A DNA stretch of 64,000 nt, taken from positions 50,019,007 to 50,083,006 of the forward strand of contig CM056732.1 of assembly GCA_029844215.1 (NCBI GenBank), written 5' to 3'. Positions 22,104 through 33,947 of this stretch are shown one piece after another. The notes beneath the pieces are model-generated. The model was not told the DNA's origin and did no database searches. It was given only the letters and a program-made list of their open reading frames with translations. Position 1 is the stretch's first letter. Each line of letters opens with the position of its first letter. Position numbers and translations under genes: made by a program. The DNA is from Przewalskia tangutica. Its lineage: Eukaryota > Streptophyta > Magnoliopsida > Solanales > Solanaceae.

Positions 22104-23275
22104 ATGCCTCCGCAAGGCAACCAGAGCCCGAAGGGCAAGGCGTAGAGGTGCTGCTAGTGAGATACTGAGGAGTGCGAGGCGCAGCCCGATGCACGAGATT
22201 GTGCTTGACGGCGGGTTTCAACGCCGCCAGACCAGCGAGTTTAGAGCCGCGCGATGGGCGATGAGACTCATACACGAGCCTCGGTCCCACATGGAAGCGG
22301 GAGATGGGTCGCGAGAGATGGCCCGATTATTGGCCGAGGTTGTGGCAGATATGAGGCAGTGGATCTGGCGATTCGGTTCGATGCCTGATGGTTCACCCCG
22401 GCAGATAGTTTGAGGCTACGGACTTTACGAGTTGTAGCGCCAGAATTTTATGGGTCGAGGCACGAGGATGATCCGCAGGAGTTCATCCGGCGATTCTGAC
22501 GGATCATGCGGGTGATCGAGGCTTGAAACCGAGTGTGACCTTTGGTTCGCATCGGTGCGTGATCCGCGATCGATTGGTTTGATTCATGGAGCTTTCGGGA
22601 AAGCATCACCTCCAGCAGTATGGGATGAGTTTTGGGGCTTTCTCACGCACTTCTTGCCTCCGCGGATGAGAGGGCACGGTAAACGATTTTTATTCTTGAG
22701 ACAGAGGCGCGCCGCTGTCGAGTACAATGTCGAGTTCGATTCTTTGGCTCGATATGTCCTGCGCTAGTTGCGAATATGGAGGATAGGAGTGCGTCGCTAC
22801 GTCACCGCTTGATGATTATATGGCGAATCTTGCGCGGTGTTTCTCTTCAGGGCATGGACATTGCCGCATGTGCGGCTCATGCACTAGGATGTGAGGCACG
22901 GAGGGTCGACGGAATGACTGGATCAGCGAAGAGGCCGGGCCAGCGGGTCCTTTGGTGGCTTTCGAGGCGGACCGCCGGCGAGCTAGTTATATACCCCCGC
23001 GATGCAGTGGTCCTCCACCGTCTTGAGCGGTCGGGGCTCGAGGTTGATTTTCGGCGGGGTGTTAACGGTGAAGCCACCCCTACCTCGTTGTGACCATTGT
23101 GGTAGACTCCATTTTGGAGAGTGTCGTGCTAGATTGGGAGTTTGTTTTACATGCGGCAGCGGGCCATTTTGCGAGGAACATCAGCCAAGGGAAGCGCGGA
23201 TGTTACGACTCGACCTTCGAGATCTGTGGTGGTTCATCACCTGCTGTTATCGCCTGCAGGCGTGCCTATGATTAG
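22104..23275 (+). pseudogene. gag: gag remnant of element 2
   Basis: The start reads MPPQGNQSPKGKA and then a stop, the same N terminus as the gag at 639 and at 44487 on the minus strand. An open piece at 22189-22413 holds the N-terminal helical region, with REMARLLAEVVADMRQ. Pieces of the central gag domain follow in other frames at 22440-22770. The zinc-knuckle region is at 23068-23190: PRCDHCGRLHFGECRARLG then CFTCG, after which the frame breaks within the CCHC motif. Several frameshifts sit in C/G-rich runs, so some may be assembly errors. No protease follows. Confidence 0.78.
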
Positions 23276-24024
23276 AGTGGAGCGGTAGCTTCAGGTATAT
23301 CCTTAACCCTCTAGAGTTTTGGTATGCTTGTTATGATGATCTCATTATTGTGTGCTATATACGGATAGCATTGTGATATGTGTGAGTTAGAATGCATGGT
23401 TAGTTGGAAGGATACGTATGGAGGCATGGTAAGTATGAACCTTAGACTATGTCACCGAGACCTTAGGGGTAAGGTCGTCTTGAGTTAAAGATTTATTGTT
23501 GACCCTTATCGGGGTAGTAGTATAGGTGGGTTTTATTTGTGTGATAAGTCCGTAGGTAGTGTGAGATGGAAGTGGTAGCTTTCTGATGTGAATTAGTAAG
23601 ATTGTTAGGATCGGGAACAAGAGTTTGGCGCGGTTGTGGGTCGGGTTGAGGGCGTGTCTGGTCAACCGTAACCCGGTTTGGGGTGGGGTCAGTTCAGGTG
23701 GTCCCGCCGGTGGTAGGGTCACGAGGATGCTAGGCCCAGTTTGTGTGACCAGCGTATGAGTTCGTGGGCGCGTTCGACCGAAGCGGTTCGTAAAAGCGGG
23801 AATGGCCTTAAGGAAGTTTGAGGTTAGTAAGATGACCAAGTTTGGAGGTAGTGACTCGGAGATTTTCGAGCGGAAGTAATGACTGAAGTATGGTGCGTCT
23901 TTGGGAGAGTTCAAGTGTTCGAGAAGGGCACGGCGAGTAAGGAAAGAAGAGGGCGTGTGTTATTTGTTGGCGGTGGCGTTGACAACTTGTTAGAGGAACT
24001 TCATCGATATCCGTCTTGAGAAGG
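23276..24024 (+). other. 3' non-coding internal part with a block shared between subfamilies
   Basis: There is no sense-strand gene. The segment 23713-23805 (AGGGTCACGAGGATGC...TTCGTGGGCGCGTTC...AATGG) is clearly homologous to minus-strand stretches at 50707-50790, 54968-55060 and 59020-59115 in elements with subfamily B LTRs. An antisense open frame of 155 codons crosses it but is not kept in the homologues. Confidence 0.7.
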
Positions 24025-24057
24025 AACATTCGGGACGAATGTTTCTAAGAGGGAGAA
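24025..24057 (+). promoter_or_regulatory. Hairpin and polypurine tract of element 2
   Basis: AACATTCG-GGA-CGAATGTT (24025-24043) is an 8-bp stem with a 3-base loop. It is followed by TTCT and the purine tract AAGAGGGAGAA (24048-24057) up to the LTR start. Confidence 0.78.
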
Positions 24058-27000
24058 TGTTATACCCGTAGTTGCGGTATGTATGTGAGGGCGTCACGAG
24101 TGCAGAGTCGGAAAATTTTGAAAAGAAAGAAAGATGTGAGTTTTCGGCGGAAAAGTTTCGGTTATTTGTGAAGAAAAAGGTTCGTTAATGGGAATTGGAT
24201 TCCCAGTTTGGTATTTGGACTTCTAGATTATATTAGAATTTTGAGATTTTATTTTGGAAATGGTCACGTGGGGCCACGGGAGAAATTTACGATTTTGTGG
24301 AACCCACTTTGTTTTCGAGATTTTGGCCATTGTGGATATTTTTGAAAGAGCGTTTTTGAGGGCCAATAGGAGGGTGACACGTGTCACCCCGCCAGTGGCT
24401 TGGCCGAATGGACATTTGTCAACACCCTTTGGTTAGAGTCGTTTTCGGCGAAGCGTTTTACATAACTTGCGAGGAAAATTCGGCTATGTCTTTTCTTATT
24501 TTTGCGGATTTTTCCGAGAGGCGAAACATTTTGGACCAGCGGGAGGGTGGCGTGTCACCTCACAATGAAACAAGTGGCGGTAACTTGGGCGTTTAGGGTG
24601 TCAGTGGGAAGATATTTTTGGTAGATATTTGTGAGGGTTTTAAGGAGTAGGGACTAGGGGCACTTGGGCATATCTTGGCCTTACACTTGTGTAGCACTTG
24701 GCTAGATCTTGGCCGTTGGTTGGCCTTTGGTTTTGCTATAAATACCCCCAAGTGTGAAGACTTCATCCATTCAAAAACTTCCAAGTCTTGAAATACCCTC
24801 CTCCTCTTCGTGTTGTTCTCGTCCTAAGCCTCTACCCTCCCCTTGAGTTACCTTGGCGAGAGCCACCCCTCCCCTTTGTGGTGCCTTGGCGTGGGTACCA
24901 CTGCTAGTTGTTTTAGTATAATACCCTTGTTGTGGTATAGAAATACTCCTAGTATTGTTATAATGCCCAAAATACCTTAGCCTTGTACCTTGTAGTATTC
25001 CAAAGATACCTCTTTACGTAGAGTCGGAAATACTACCTTTTGTCCTTTTAGTCTCAAACCAAACCCTAAGGAAATCTTCATCGTTGGTTGAAGTATGGGA
25101 GGAGAAGGTGGATAGAACTTCTAAGGGTTGTTTGGAGAGGGTTGGCGCGCACGGAGTGGAGCGAAACCTTGCTCCGGATCGACATTAAACTCGGATAATT
25201 TTGGGCTTATCGAGGTAAACACTACTGTCCTTCTATTGTAATTGGAAATTACATGTTTGAATATATAGTTGAAGAATACTATATATAGAACTATACTTAA
25301 TCTTGTGCAATGTCTTTTGACTTAAGCTGAAGAATTAAGAAGCTGACGAATCGTAATTACATAAGGCGTATTACGGTAGACTTGTGTAGTATTGTGTAGT
25401 AGAATTGTACACGTCGGTTAGGCGTAAACCCCACACCAGTGGCTTGGCGGCCTCGATAGAGGAGAGATTCTGTTGTGGCGGGAGATCTTTGCGAATTTTA
25501 CGTAGAATATTCTACGTTGTGGTCTAGATGATAATAGGCGCCTTGTGGCCTTATAGGTTGAAGTACCTACGTGTGGCGCGATTTACTTGGCTTAAGGAGT
25601 GGCCAGTTGTTTGGAGCGTTTTGCTATTAGTCGATACTGCCGCGAGGTATGTGAACCTCTTCCTATCTTTTCTAGCATGATTGTTGTGAACTATGTAGTG
25701 CGGTAGTCGCATACGTGTGCTAAGTGATTTGGTTGGTTTAAAACATAGGGTGTTATAATAGCTTTATGGGAAGTTAGTTATAACGACCTTATGTAAGTGA
25801 AAATGGTTTACTGATGTTAGAAGTTAAGAGACTTGATCTTATAAGATAAGAGACTTAACTTATTTGTTTTAATGTGGATGTTTGTGTGAAACCTCATTCG
25901 TGAGTAATGAGTACTTGGTTTTTAAAGGGATAATGTTTTCCTGATTTCGGGAATCGAATGTGTATCGACAGAGACCGCTGCGGCGTTAATAAAGGAAAAT
26001 GTATTGAATAATGATGTGTTGTATTAAAACCAGTAGAAACCTCCATCTGCATAGAAGCTAAGATGAGACAAAATGATATTACATTTTCTAGATCATGGCT
26101 GCTGTAATAAGATCGTTATAAACAAGAATAAACTACTCACGTATATGACATATGTTACTCAATTGTTCTAAAAAGGAATCAGTGATTAAGTTTGGGAACT
26201 ATGAAACCATTTGAAAATGAGAAGCTTGAGTAATTGAAACTAGGCAAACTGGAACTTAGGAAAAATGTTGTTACTTGATTTTGAAAAGGAAGGTGGGTTG
26301 GTCATTCTAATACTACGGGTATCGGGTGACTTTTATAAAAGTAATGGATCTCTTTTAAAAGAACTTAACGTATGTAGTACTTTGGGGTTAAAAAACCGGA
26401 CTTTGGCATAAAATGAAAGTACTTTGAGTTGTGTGAAACTTGCCTATGCTTGTTGTTGTGAAACTTGCCTATGCTTGTGATGATAGCCTTTATTGTACAA
26501 TCGTTGTGTTACGTATTCGCGTCTCGATAGAGGTCGGTTGGTAGTTGAGAACTTACTTGGGCGTGCGGCGGCGGAGAAATTCCGCAGTGCGTTCGCTGAT
26601 AGTATTATTGTTGTTAACCGCTTTGGACATCGCGACACGATGCGTAGCGCGGGTATGCTTCCATTTTGGTTAAGGTCTTGTGATTAATCGCTTTGGATAT
26701 CTTGACACGATCGTGGCGCGGGTATGTTTCGATTTTGATTATGGCCTTTTGATTTCCTTTTGGACATCTTGACCGCGATCGTGGCGCACGGGTATCGTCC
26801 ATTTGGAATGCTGTCCTATTGTTTCCCTCTGGACATCGCGACACGATCGTAGCGCGCGTATCGTCCATTTGGAAAGTTGTCTTATTGTTTCCCTTTGGAC
26901 ATACCGACACGATCGTAGCGCACGGGTATGCTTCCATCTGGATTCTGTCTTGTTGAGGTCACATGGACATGTCTACACCGATGCAGTATTCCGGGGGCAT

Positions 27001-27574
27001 GCGGCCATGATGCGAACCTGATTGATGTTGTGGGCGTGAGACCCATAGTTATATCGGAGTGATGACTGTTTTATGTTGTGAACTGTAGTTTGGTTATCAT
27101 ACATGTCTCCTGCTTTATATAGACTAGTATGATTTCATTTCTGATATGCAGTCACATACTTGGTACTGTTGCTTGACCTCCTTCGGAAGTGCGTTCATAC
27201 CACGGTAGAGGTACATCGATCGTGGATCCTCGCTCATGGATCATTCGGTAGCATTTGAAGCTCCGTTTTCTCGGAGGCTTATCTTTTGGTATGTGTTCCA
27301 CGAGTTGTAGGTTCTTGTACATTCGGGGTATGGGCGGCCCTGTCCGTCATAGTCATTGTATATCTTAGAGTGCAGTAATCTTGTTGTGGCGGGGTTGTAA
27401 AAGGATTAAAGCATTCGGGTTTTATGTATATACCAAAAGGCAATTTTGGTTGGCCTGTTTATTTATTATATCTCTTGTTAAATGACTCATGTTTTATGTT
27501 CCGCTGATTTTCTCTGATGTATGTATCACTAGGGTGCCCGGGGTAAGGCACGATGCCAGCCGGGCAGTCGTTCT
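24058..27574 (+). mobile_element. 3' LTR of element 2 (subfamily A)
   Basis: It pairs with 18395-21909 along its full length (3517 against 3515 bases). The start is TGTTATACCCGTAG. The last bases read GTCGTTCT instead of the 5' copy's GTCGTTACA, so the terminal CA is altered. The G-box palindrome (24373-24388) is intact; its second copy (24546-24559) is shortened. TATA box at 24736-24746; minisatellite at 26634-26970. Confidence 0.9.
26626..26970 (+). repeat. LTR minisatellite, five units (3' LTR copy)
   Basis: Units start near 26634, 26704, 26771, 26840 and 26906 and align one to one with those at 20972-21290. One anchor reads GACCGCGATCGT instead of GACACGATCGT. Confidence 0.85.
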
Positions 27575-28012
27575 GAGAGGTTGGCCGATTGGAGCGAAGC
27601 GCCGTAGATGTTTTGTCAGCCTAATCTTGAACTCGCTTTCTGGTTTGTTTGAGAACTTTATTGTAAATTTCAACATGAATGGAACTAAGGCTAGTCTCCC
27701 AGAGCTTCAAAATATGTTGAGACCTTCGAATCGTCCACCTCCAAAGGTAAAGTTGTGCTCATGGTGGGCTCCTCTAGCAAGTTCAAGCCTAAGGGAAAGA
27801 ACGTGCAGAAGAAGAAGGGTAAGGCGGTTGCCGCCGCACCCGCAGTTTTGAGACCTCGAGGAGTTGTTCAGAAGCAGGCGAAGGTAGCTGCAGATGTATG
27901 CCTCAACTTCAAAAGGAATAGGAATTGGAAGAAGGACTGCACAACTCCGGGAGGAGACAAAGCACCAAGTGCTCCGACCCTGCTGGACAAGGTATGTTTG
28001 TTATTGAAATAA
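27575..28012 (+). pseudogene. gag: Ty1/copia gag, C-terminal part
   Basis: This continues the gag cut at 18394. Visible pieces are LSGLFENFIVNFNMNGTK, LPELQNML, then in the frame from 27755 SSSKFKPKGKNVQKKKGK and a degenerate zinc knuckle near 27890-27945 (CLNFKRNRNWKKDC). The second Cys and the His of the CCHC pattern are missing there. A frame change around 27750 and a stop at 28009 break it. First bases 27575-27579 are the target repeat GAGAG. Confidence 0.82.
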
Positions 28013-28883
28013 ATATGTCTATAACTAACTCTCACTGTTGGGTATTAGATACCGCTTGGGGCTCACACATTTGTAACAATGTGTAGGGGCTTACTGACAG
28101 CAGAAAGGTTGGACCGTGGGAAGTATATCTACGCGTTGGAAATAGAGCACGAGTCGATGTTGAACGCATGGGAACTTATAGGCTAGATTTACCTTCTGGG
28201 TTTTGTTTAGAACTAATAATTGTTATTTTGTTCCCTGTTGACGAGAAATATTATTTCTATCCCGATGTTAGACATTGAGGGGTTTTCCTCATTTATTACA
28301 AATGACAATTATGTCCTATCTTTTAATGGTTTTATTTGTGGAAATGCTCCGCTTGTGGATAGATTGTATGTTCTAAACTGTAGTCGTGAAATTTTCAATG
28401 TACAAAATAAATAAGCTAAAATAAGTAATTCAAGAAACTCCACCTACTTATGGCACTGTAGACTTGGTCACATCAATGAGTCAAGGATAACATGATTAAG
28501 GAAGTTAGACTACCTAGAACTATTTGACTTAGAATCCTATGATAATTGTGAATCTTGCTTGAGATGAAATATGACCACCAAGTCACTTTCTGGGAAAGGC
28601 GTGTGTGCCAAAGAAATGCTTGAGTTAGTCCATACCGATGTATGTGAGTCGTTTTCAACTCAAGCTAAGAGAGGCTTCCCATACTTTATCACTTTTACAT
28701 ACGATTTCACAAGGTTTGGGCATGTGTATCTTATGAAACCCAAGTCCGAATCTTTTGAAAAATTCAAGGAGTAAGTTAGAAATAGAGAAGCAACTTGAGA
28801 TAAGTATCAAGACCTTTCGATCAGATCGATAATGTGAATACTTAAGTAAAGAATTTCTAGATTACTTGAAGCTTCATGAAGTT
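28013..28883 (+). pseudogene. pol: Ty1/copia protease and start of integrase
   Basis: Near 28032-28080 the aspartic protease motif reads LDTAWGSHIC, where copia proteases normally have DTG: the Gly is changed. The GAG-pre-integrase part follows with WHCRLGHINESRIT near 28453-28490 (zinc-finger His/His) and YDNCESCLR (Cys pair) near 28540-28565. The integrase core begins with ELVHTDVCESF near 28620 (first catalytic Asp) and runs through FTYDFTRFGHVYLMK to about 28870. Many stops and shifts. The element ends abruptly at 28883 where a minus-strand gypsy LTR is inserted, so the rest of integrase, RT, RNase H and the 3' LTR lie beyond or are lost. Confidence 0.85.
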
Positions 28884-30120
28884 TGTTCGCGATATTTATG
28901 TGCTTACGCAAGTGTATGTTCCGCTAAAGTAATAAAGATCTATAAGCCCGAGTTATCGTCCTCAGGGATTAACTTGTCAATTACCTATAGTCTGATTTTT
29001 AGTCTCTATTTGGTTATCGATAATTTGATGAAATTGTTAATCTAAGAATGCATAAAAGATATGGATAGCAATCACTAATTAGAATCACGTATGGGAAAGA
29101 TTAGAGATTCTCACCTTTATCAACTACACCCTATTATTCCATTAATACCTAGTCTTCCTTCTTTTTCCTATTGAGATAGCATGTTAACTAATCTGTTCTA
29201 TATTCCGGTTAGGACATATAGAAACTCAACCTTATGCAGAAACTTTCTATATTTCTATGATAAGTTTTACCACACAGGAGGATTAAAAATAATAACCTTA
29301 AACACTACACAAGTATCGGGGTACTTTCGTTCGCAATTTTAACCTATGTCTAGACAACTATAGCATATTCAAATCTCCCTTTTCAGATCTCGGTTCGAAA
29401 TCATATAGATCAGTTAATTATCGAACAATCATTACAAGTTGAATAGATTTCAATAACATAGAAGACATAATGAGGGGTTCAAGCGAATCCGACTTAAAAC
29501 CCTAACAACGTCATTAGTTTATAATAAGAGAATTACAAACTAAAAATTCCATACATACTCTAATACTGAAGAACAAAGAAGAATTGGAATTGTAAGAATC
29601 ATTAAGCTCCAAATCTGCTCTCAAGAGGTGATTTCTGGTCCATGAATAATGATTCAAGACTTTCTATATATACTTGTCCCAAAACCCTTTCTGAGTCTTA
29701 GAGTTTCTGACTGAAATTCGGCCCATTTTCCTCAAAATTTCGCGTCGGCGCCGCGGCTCTGGCAGGGTAGCGCCACGGCGCTAATTCGTCATAAAATTAA
29801 CAGGAGCCTCTGATCTTTTGGCGTCGCGGCTCTGCTGGTTGGCGCCGCGGCTCAGCAGCGCCGCGGCCCTTGCCTTCTTGCGTCGCGACGCTCCACTGCA
29901 TTTCGTCCGGAATTTTGCCAGATTTCTTCTATCTTCCCGGGACTCCTTTTCTGCTCAAATTTCAACCCTTTTGCATGTGGTTTCACCTCTTGTCCATTTT
30001 AGGATCGCTGTGACTAAAAATAAAGAAAAACAACTCTAACACTATACGAAATACAAAGAAAAAAGGAAAAATACTAACGAAAAAGACTAAAAAAATGTAT
30101 ATAAATAGACTCAACAAACA
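28884..30120 (-). mobile_element. Gypsy 3' LTR, minus strand (1.24 kb)
   Basis: Read on the minus strand it begins TGTTTGTTGAGTC, directly after a purine tract (30121-30134), and ends CGCGAACA at 28884. TSD on the left would be AAGTT (28879-28883); the right partner is outside the window. A GC-rich island (29740-29900) with repeated GCGCCGCGGC motifs and a TATATAAATAG-like box near 30098-30108 (as TATA on the plus strand reading) are present. The purine tract of AAGTTTGGGGGTG type points to a non-chromovirus gypsy lineage (Athila/Tat-like); I am not certain which. Confidence 0.65.
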
Positions 30121-31082
30121 CCCCCAAACTTAAACTTTACTCGCCCTCGAGTAAAGCCCTAAACAAAAACAAAACAAAACAAAAAGAAAAAGACTCTAAG
30201 AAGTGAATCAAGTAGTTATATCAATATTGCCTCGAAAACCATGAATAGAGACTGGGATAATATTTTAGAACAAACATAGCATGAATTTTTGGCAATCTAG
30301 AATTTTAAGTCAGATATTTCGCAAATTCAATGATACTCGTGGATAGATCATGCAAATCATAATCAATGGATATACAAGTACCAAACGTATGCATGTCAAT
30401 TTCATTCCATCTTTCCCAACACTCTAGAGACCTGTCTACTTGCTATTCTCCACTAATCATAGACATACATGTTAGGAATATTCAGGACTTTTCAGGGATT
30501 GTAATGTGGGCTTAGGCAGGGGTAGGTAAAAGTAGGCATTTTAGGCTCAAATACTACCATAAGCAATTTTTTTATTCAATCCCTTTTGTTTCTTTTAATA
30601 TCCTTTCTAGTCTCATACAGATTTTCTCCCCTCTTTGCTTTTCCTTTCTTTTGAGAGAATAAGACATACACAATTCAAGAACAGGCACCCCCAAACTTAA
30701 GCTTTTGCATATTTTTCATTGGGGTGCATCAAATTTTCACTCTCTTTTTCTTACTTTTTCAACACTTTTCATTCCAAGAATTTTTCAATTATCACTTATG
30801 GCACAACAAGGGAATCACAAGTGTGAAAAAAGATATTATTTTAGGCTCAAAGGGGCTGACTAAGGATACAGTTCATGTCAGGGTATGAAATGAATGGTAA
30901 GAAGGGCTATCAAAGAATGCCTGAATCACTTCCCTAAACATGCATATCCTAGTAATTTCGCCTCAAATAACAAGCAAACAGGTTTTCTAGACATTTTTCA
31001 ACCTACTTTCCAAAATTGACAATGCAATAAGCCATACACAAGTATCCCAATAATTACATGTTCAAAGAATTTTTGGTATATC
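30121..31082 (-). mobile_element. 3' internal part of the same minus-strand gypsy element
   Basis: It opens with CCCCCAAACTTAAACTTTAC, the complement of the polypurine tract and of the GAGTAAAGTTTAAG segment before it. A second CACCCCCAAACTTAAGC occurs at 30686-30702. 'ttttaggctcaaa' is repeated at 30539 and 30840. No coding frame is readable. The segment stops at 31082 where another LTR is inserted. Confidence 0.5.
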
Positions 31083-33186
31083 TGTCACGACACGAACCGA
31101 CGGGCCGCGACTGGTGCCCTACCTGGGCACCCTTATACCCACACATCACATATAACCAGTGGAAGCTTAAGAAAAACCCATAATCTTATAACAAGGGATC
31201 ATGTCCCCTAAACTGTCATATAACATAATAGGCAAGCCGATAAGGCTTCCATCATATACACAATATCAAAAAAGAACTATAATTATACATGTCCAACCCA
31301 CATATGACTGCAGACCTCTAAGAGTATACAGTAACTATGACGGGACAAGGCCCCGTCGTATCCCTGAATATACATAAGTTATAATGGAAGACCTGTACCA
31401 AAATGACTAGGCTCCGGAACAATGGAGTTATCCCAAAAGCTGAGCAAAGATCCTAAGCTCGAGGATCACTCAACTGAGTACTTATACCTGCGGGCATGAA
31501 CGCAGCCCCCAGGAGAAGGGGGTCAGTACAACAATGTACTAAGTATGTAAACATAAAGTACAGTAAATAAGATCATAACTGGCCAAAAGATGACAGGGAC
31601 AAGTATGAAAATCAATTACTAGATCCAACCGTGCCATATAAAATAAGAGTCAATTGTACCTTGTATCACTGTACCACTGTACTACTGTACCACTATATCA
31701 ATGTACCAATGTAATTTATAAAAATAAGAGTCAAATGTGCCTTTTAAAACAAATAAGGGTCATATCAAAATCATGCATGCCTGACCCTATAATCAACATA
31801 TATATATACATATATATAACGCATGAGTATCTTGTACTCGCATCACGGACACATGTCCATGAAATCAAATATAACCGCATGAGTATCTTGTAGTCGCATC
31901 ACGGATACATGTCCATGGAATCAAATATAACCGCATAGTATCTTGTACTCGCATCATGGATACATGTCCATGGAATCAAATATAACCGCATGAGTATCTT
32001 GTACTCGCATCATGGATACATGACCATGGAATCATAGGGCCGCATAAGTATCTTGTACTCGTATCATGGATCTTGTCCATGGAATCAAATATAACATTGC
32101 CGACCCAACCGTGGGCTCGGCGAAGTGATGAAATACCATTTTCACGAATAGCTATCACGAGCAACCATATGCAATTTAAATCACCACTTTGACTCTCCAT
32201 ATAATCTCTTTAAAATGATCTTTCATTTTAGATCCTTATTTGGAAAAATCAAGGCATTTATTATATCAAGTACCATTTCAAGGCACTATCATATCATTAA
32301 GGATTAGGATCCAATAGAGCTATGTACGTCCGCCGTACACTCACACTTGTAACATCAAGGCACTTTCACTTTTAAAATCAAGACACTTACACTTTTAAAA
32401 TCAAGCCACTACTACCTCATGTACCACAAGAAATCTGGACTCATTTAAAATATGTACGTCCACCGTACACTCATTTCATAAAGATCATGCCAAAAAGAAA
32501 GGATAGTTTCACATACCTCTTGTCGTCTGTACCAACTTGATAATCTAAATTTGTCTCGCTCCTCTGGCTAACATTATGGAAACATTTGCATGGTGATAAC
32601 AAATTCGAATTGCCAAATTAATTCTTATATGGGCCGTTAGTAGGTTATATTTTTATAATGATCTTATCTAATCAGCTGTGAACTAGAAAAGGTAAAACAA
32701 ATTGGTTATATCTTAGTTTCTATGCAGATGGAATTCTAATCATTTCAATATAAGAGATTGTTGATACCTTTTTCATTTAACGCTGCAATGCCTTATCTAA
32801 CACGTCTATTAAAACATACCCTTTTATTTATTAAACCAGTCTCAGCGCTTAATGCTTGTCAACATCGCTCATATATGCCTTAATAAGGACTCAGGAACAA
32901 TTTAGACATGCTTTCAGCATATAATCAATAACATGAATACGCCTTAACTTCTAAGAGTAGAATAACTTTTGAAACAATACCAAAGTTATGGTTCATACGT
33001 AGAACATGCCAAAAGAAAGAAGGAATAGTTCACATACCTTATCGGTTATACCAACACGATAAGTAGAATACATCCAAATTCGTACTTCCACCTATAACAA
33101 CAATAACACGTCTATCTACTTCATGCTTACTAGTATAAGACATATACCAAGTAAGGGTTCTCTTTTCATATAACAATTTGAAAGAT
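31083..33186 (-). mobile_element. Tekay-type LTR, minus strand, first piece (outer LTR)
   Basis: It starts TGTCACGACACGAACC, the complement of a GTCGTGACA LTR end, and carries the usual 'gcgactggtgccctacctgggcacc' end block. It is cut at 33186 by the pol-bearing copy and resumes at 45511: the two sides join in the conserved LTR order (compare 48780-48990 of another copy). It contains a 56-bp tandem array. Its U3 end is not in the window. Confidence 0.72.
31821..32096 (-). repeat. Tandem array, ~56-bp unit, five copies
   Basis: GCAT(GA)GTATCTTGTACTCG recurs at 31821, 31877, 31933, 31988 and 32042. Units contain CATGTCCATGGAATCAAATA. It sits in the outer LTR at the place where the other LTRs carry their own minisatellites. 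Confidence 0.9.
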
Positions 33187-33947
33187 CTGCCGTGACCCGA
33201 CTGGGGCGATGATGCCCTACCGGGGCACCCTGTCAGGTATATATCAGAGAATAGTAGCGAAACATACATAATACAAAACCTGTATAAAGTAAACATCACT
33301 GGCAAGCCGATAAAGCTGCCTTCCATAAAACATACTTAATCAAAAGTACAACTTGTTCTTACAGCCCAAAACACAAACGTGACTATAGACCTCTAGGAAT
33401 AACAACTGTGGAGGGACAGGGCCCCGCCATACCCCTGAATGTACACAATACCTATAGCATCAGGGAAGAACCGTACCAACAAAACAAGCTTCCGGAGAAA
33501 TGGAGCTTCTGACACCGGAACAGTGATCCTAAGAATGAGGATCCACCACCTGCTTACCTCTACCTGCGGCATGAACGCAACCCCCGAGGAAGGGTCGTTA
33601 CCTGATATGTACCAAGTATGTAAAGCGGAAAATCTGTAATAATGATATCATAAGTCTAAAAGTAAGGTGAGTCATGGAAGACAATCAAAATACGATTACC
33701 GTGCCTTACTAACAATGAGAGTAACAAGTATATACTTTAATGCGTAAAAATAGGAGGCTCGTGATCAAAGCGGGGTCCTCGCCTGTAGTATCAATAAGCA
33801 ATCCTACTCCGGGACTATTTCACGCATGGGTCTGTGGACCCGCGTGAGGTATTCTCGCATGGTGCACTGCCCTACGAGACTATTTCACCGCGTAAGCCCA
33901 TAGGACTCGCGTGAGGTATTCGCCGCGTCGTGGGTAGCAAATCCACA

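Larger units (their letters stand above)
18395..27574 (+). mobile_element. Gag-only Tekay-like element 2, complete (9.18 kb)
   Basis: Two 3.5 kb LTRs (18395-21909 and 24058-27574) enclose a 2148-bp internal part with a primer site, gag remnant, conserved non-coding block, hairpin and polypurine tract. There is no protease, RT, RNase H or integrase. A perfect 5-bp target repeat GAGAG (18390-18394 and 27575-27579) shows a single insertion event into a copia gag. The layout (long LTRs, gag, no pol) matches what has been called TR-GAG elements in plants. It must have moved with enzymes supplied by a relative such as the copy at 33187-45510. Confidence 0.9.

Noticed and set aside
23447..23914. Open frame of 155 codons on the minus strand inside element 2
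   Set aside because: It is antisense to the element. The homologous blocks at 50707, 54968 and 59020 have stops in the matching frame, and the composition is that of translated GC-rich non-coding DNA.
29818..30039. Arg/Ala/Leu-rich open frame of 73 codons
   Set aside because: It lies in the GC-rich island of a minus-strand LTR, antisense to the element, and has no recognisable domain.
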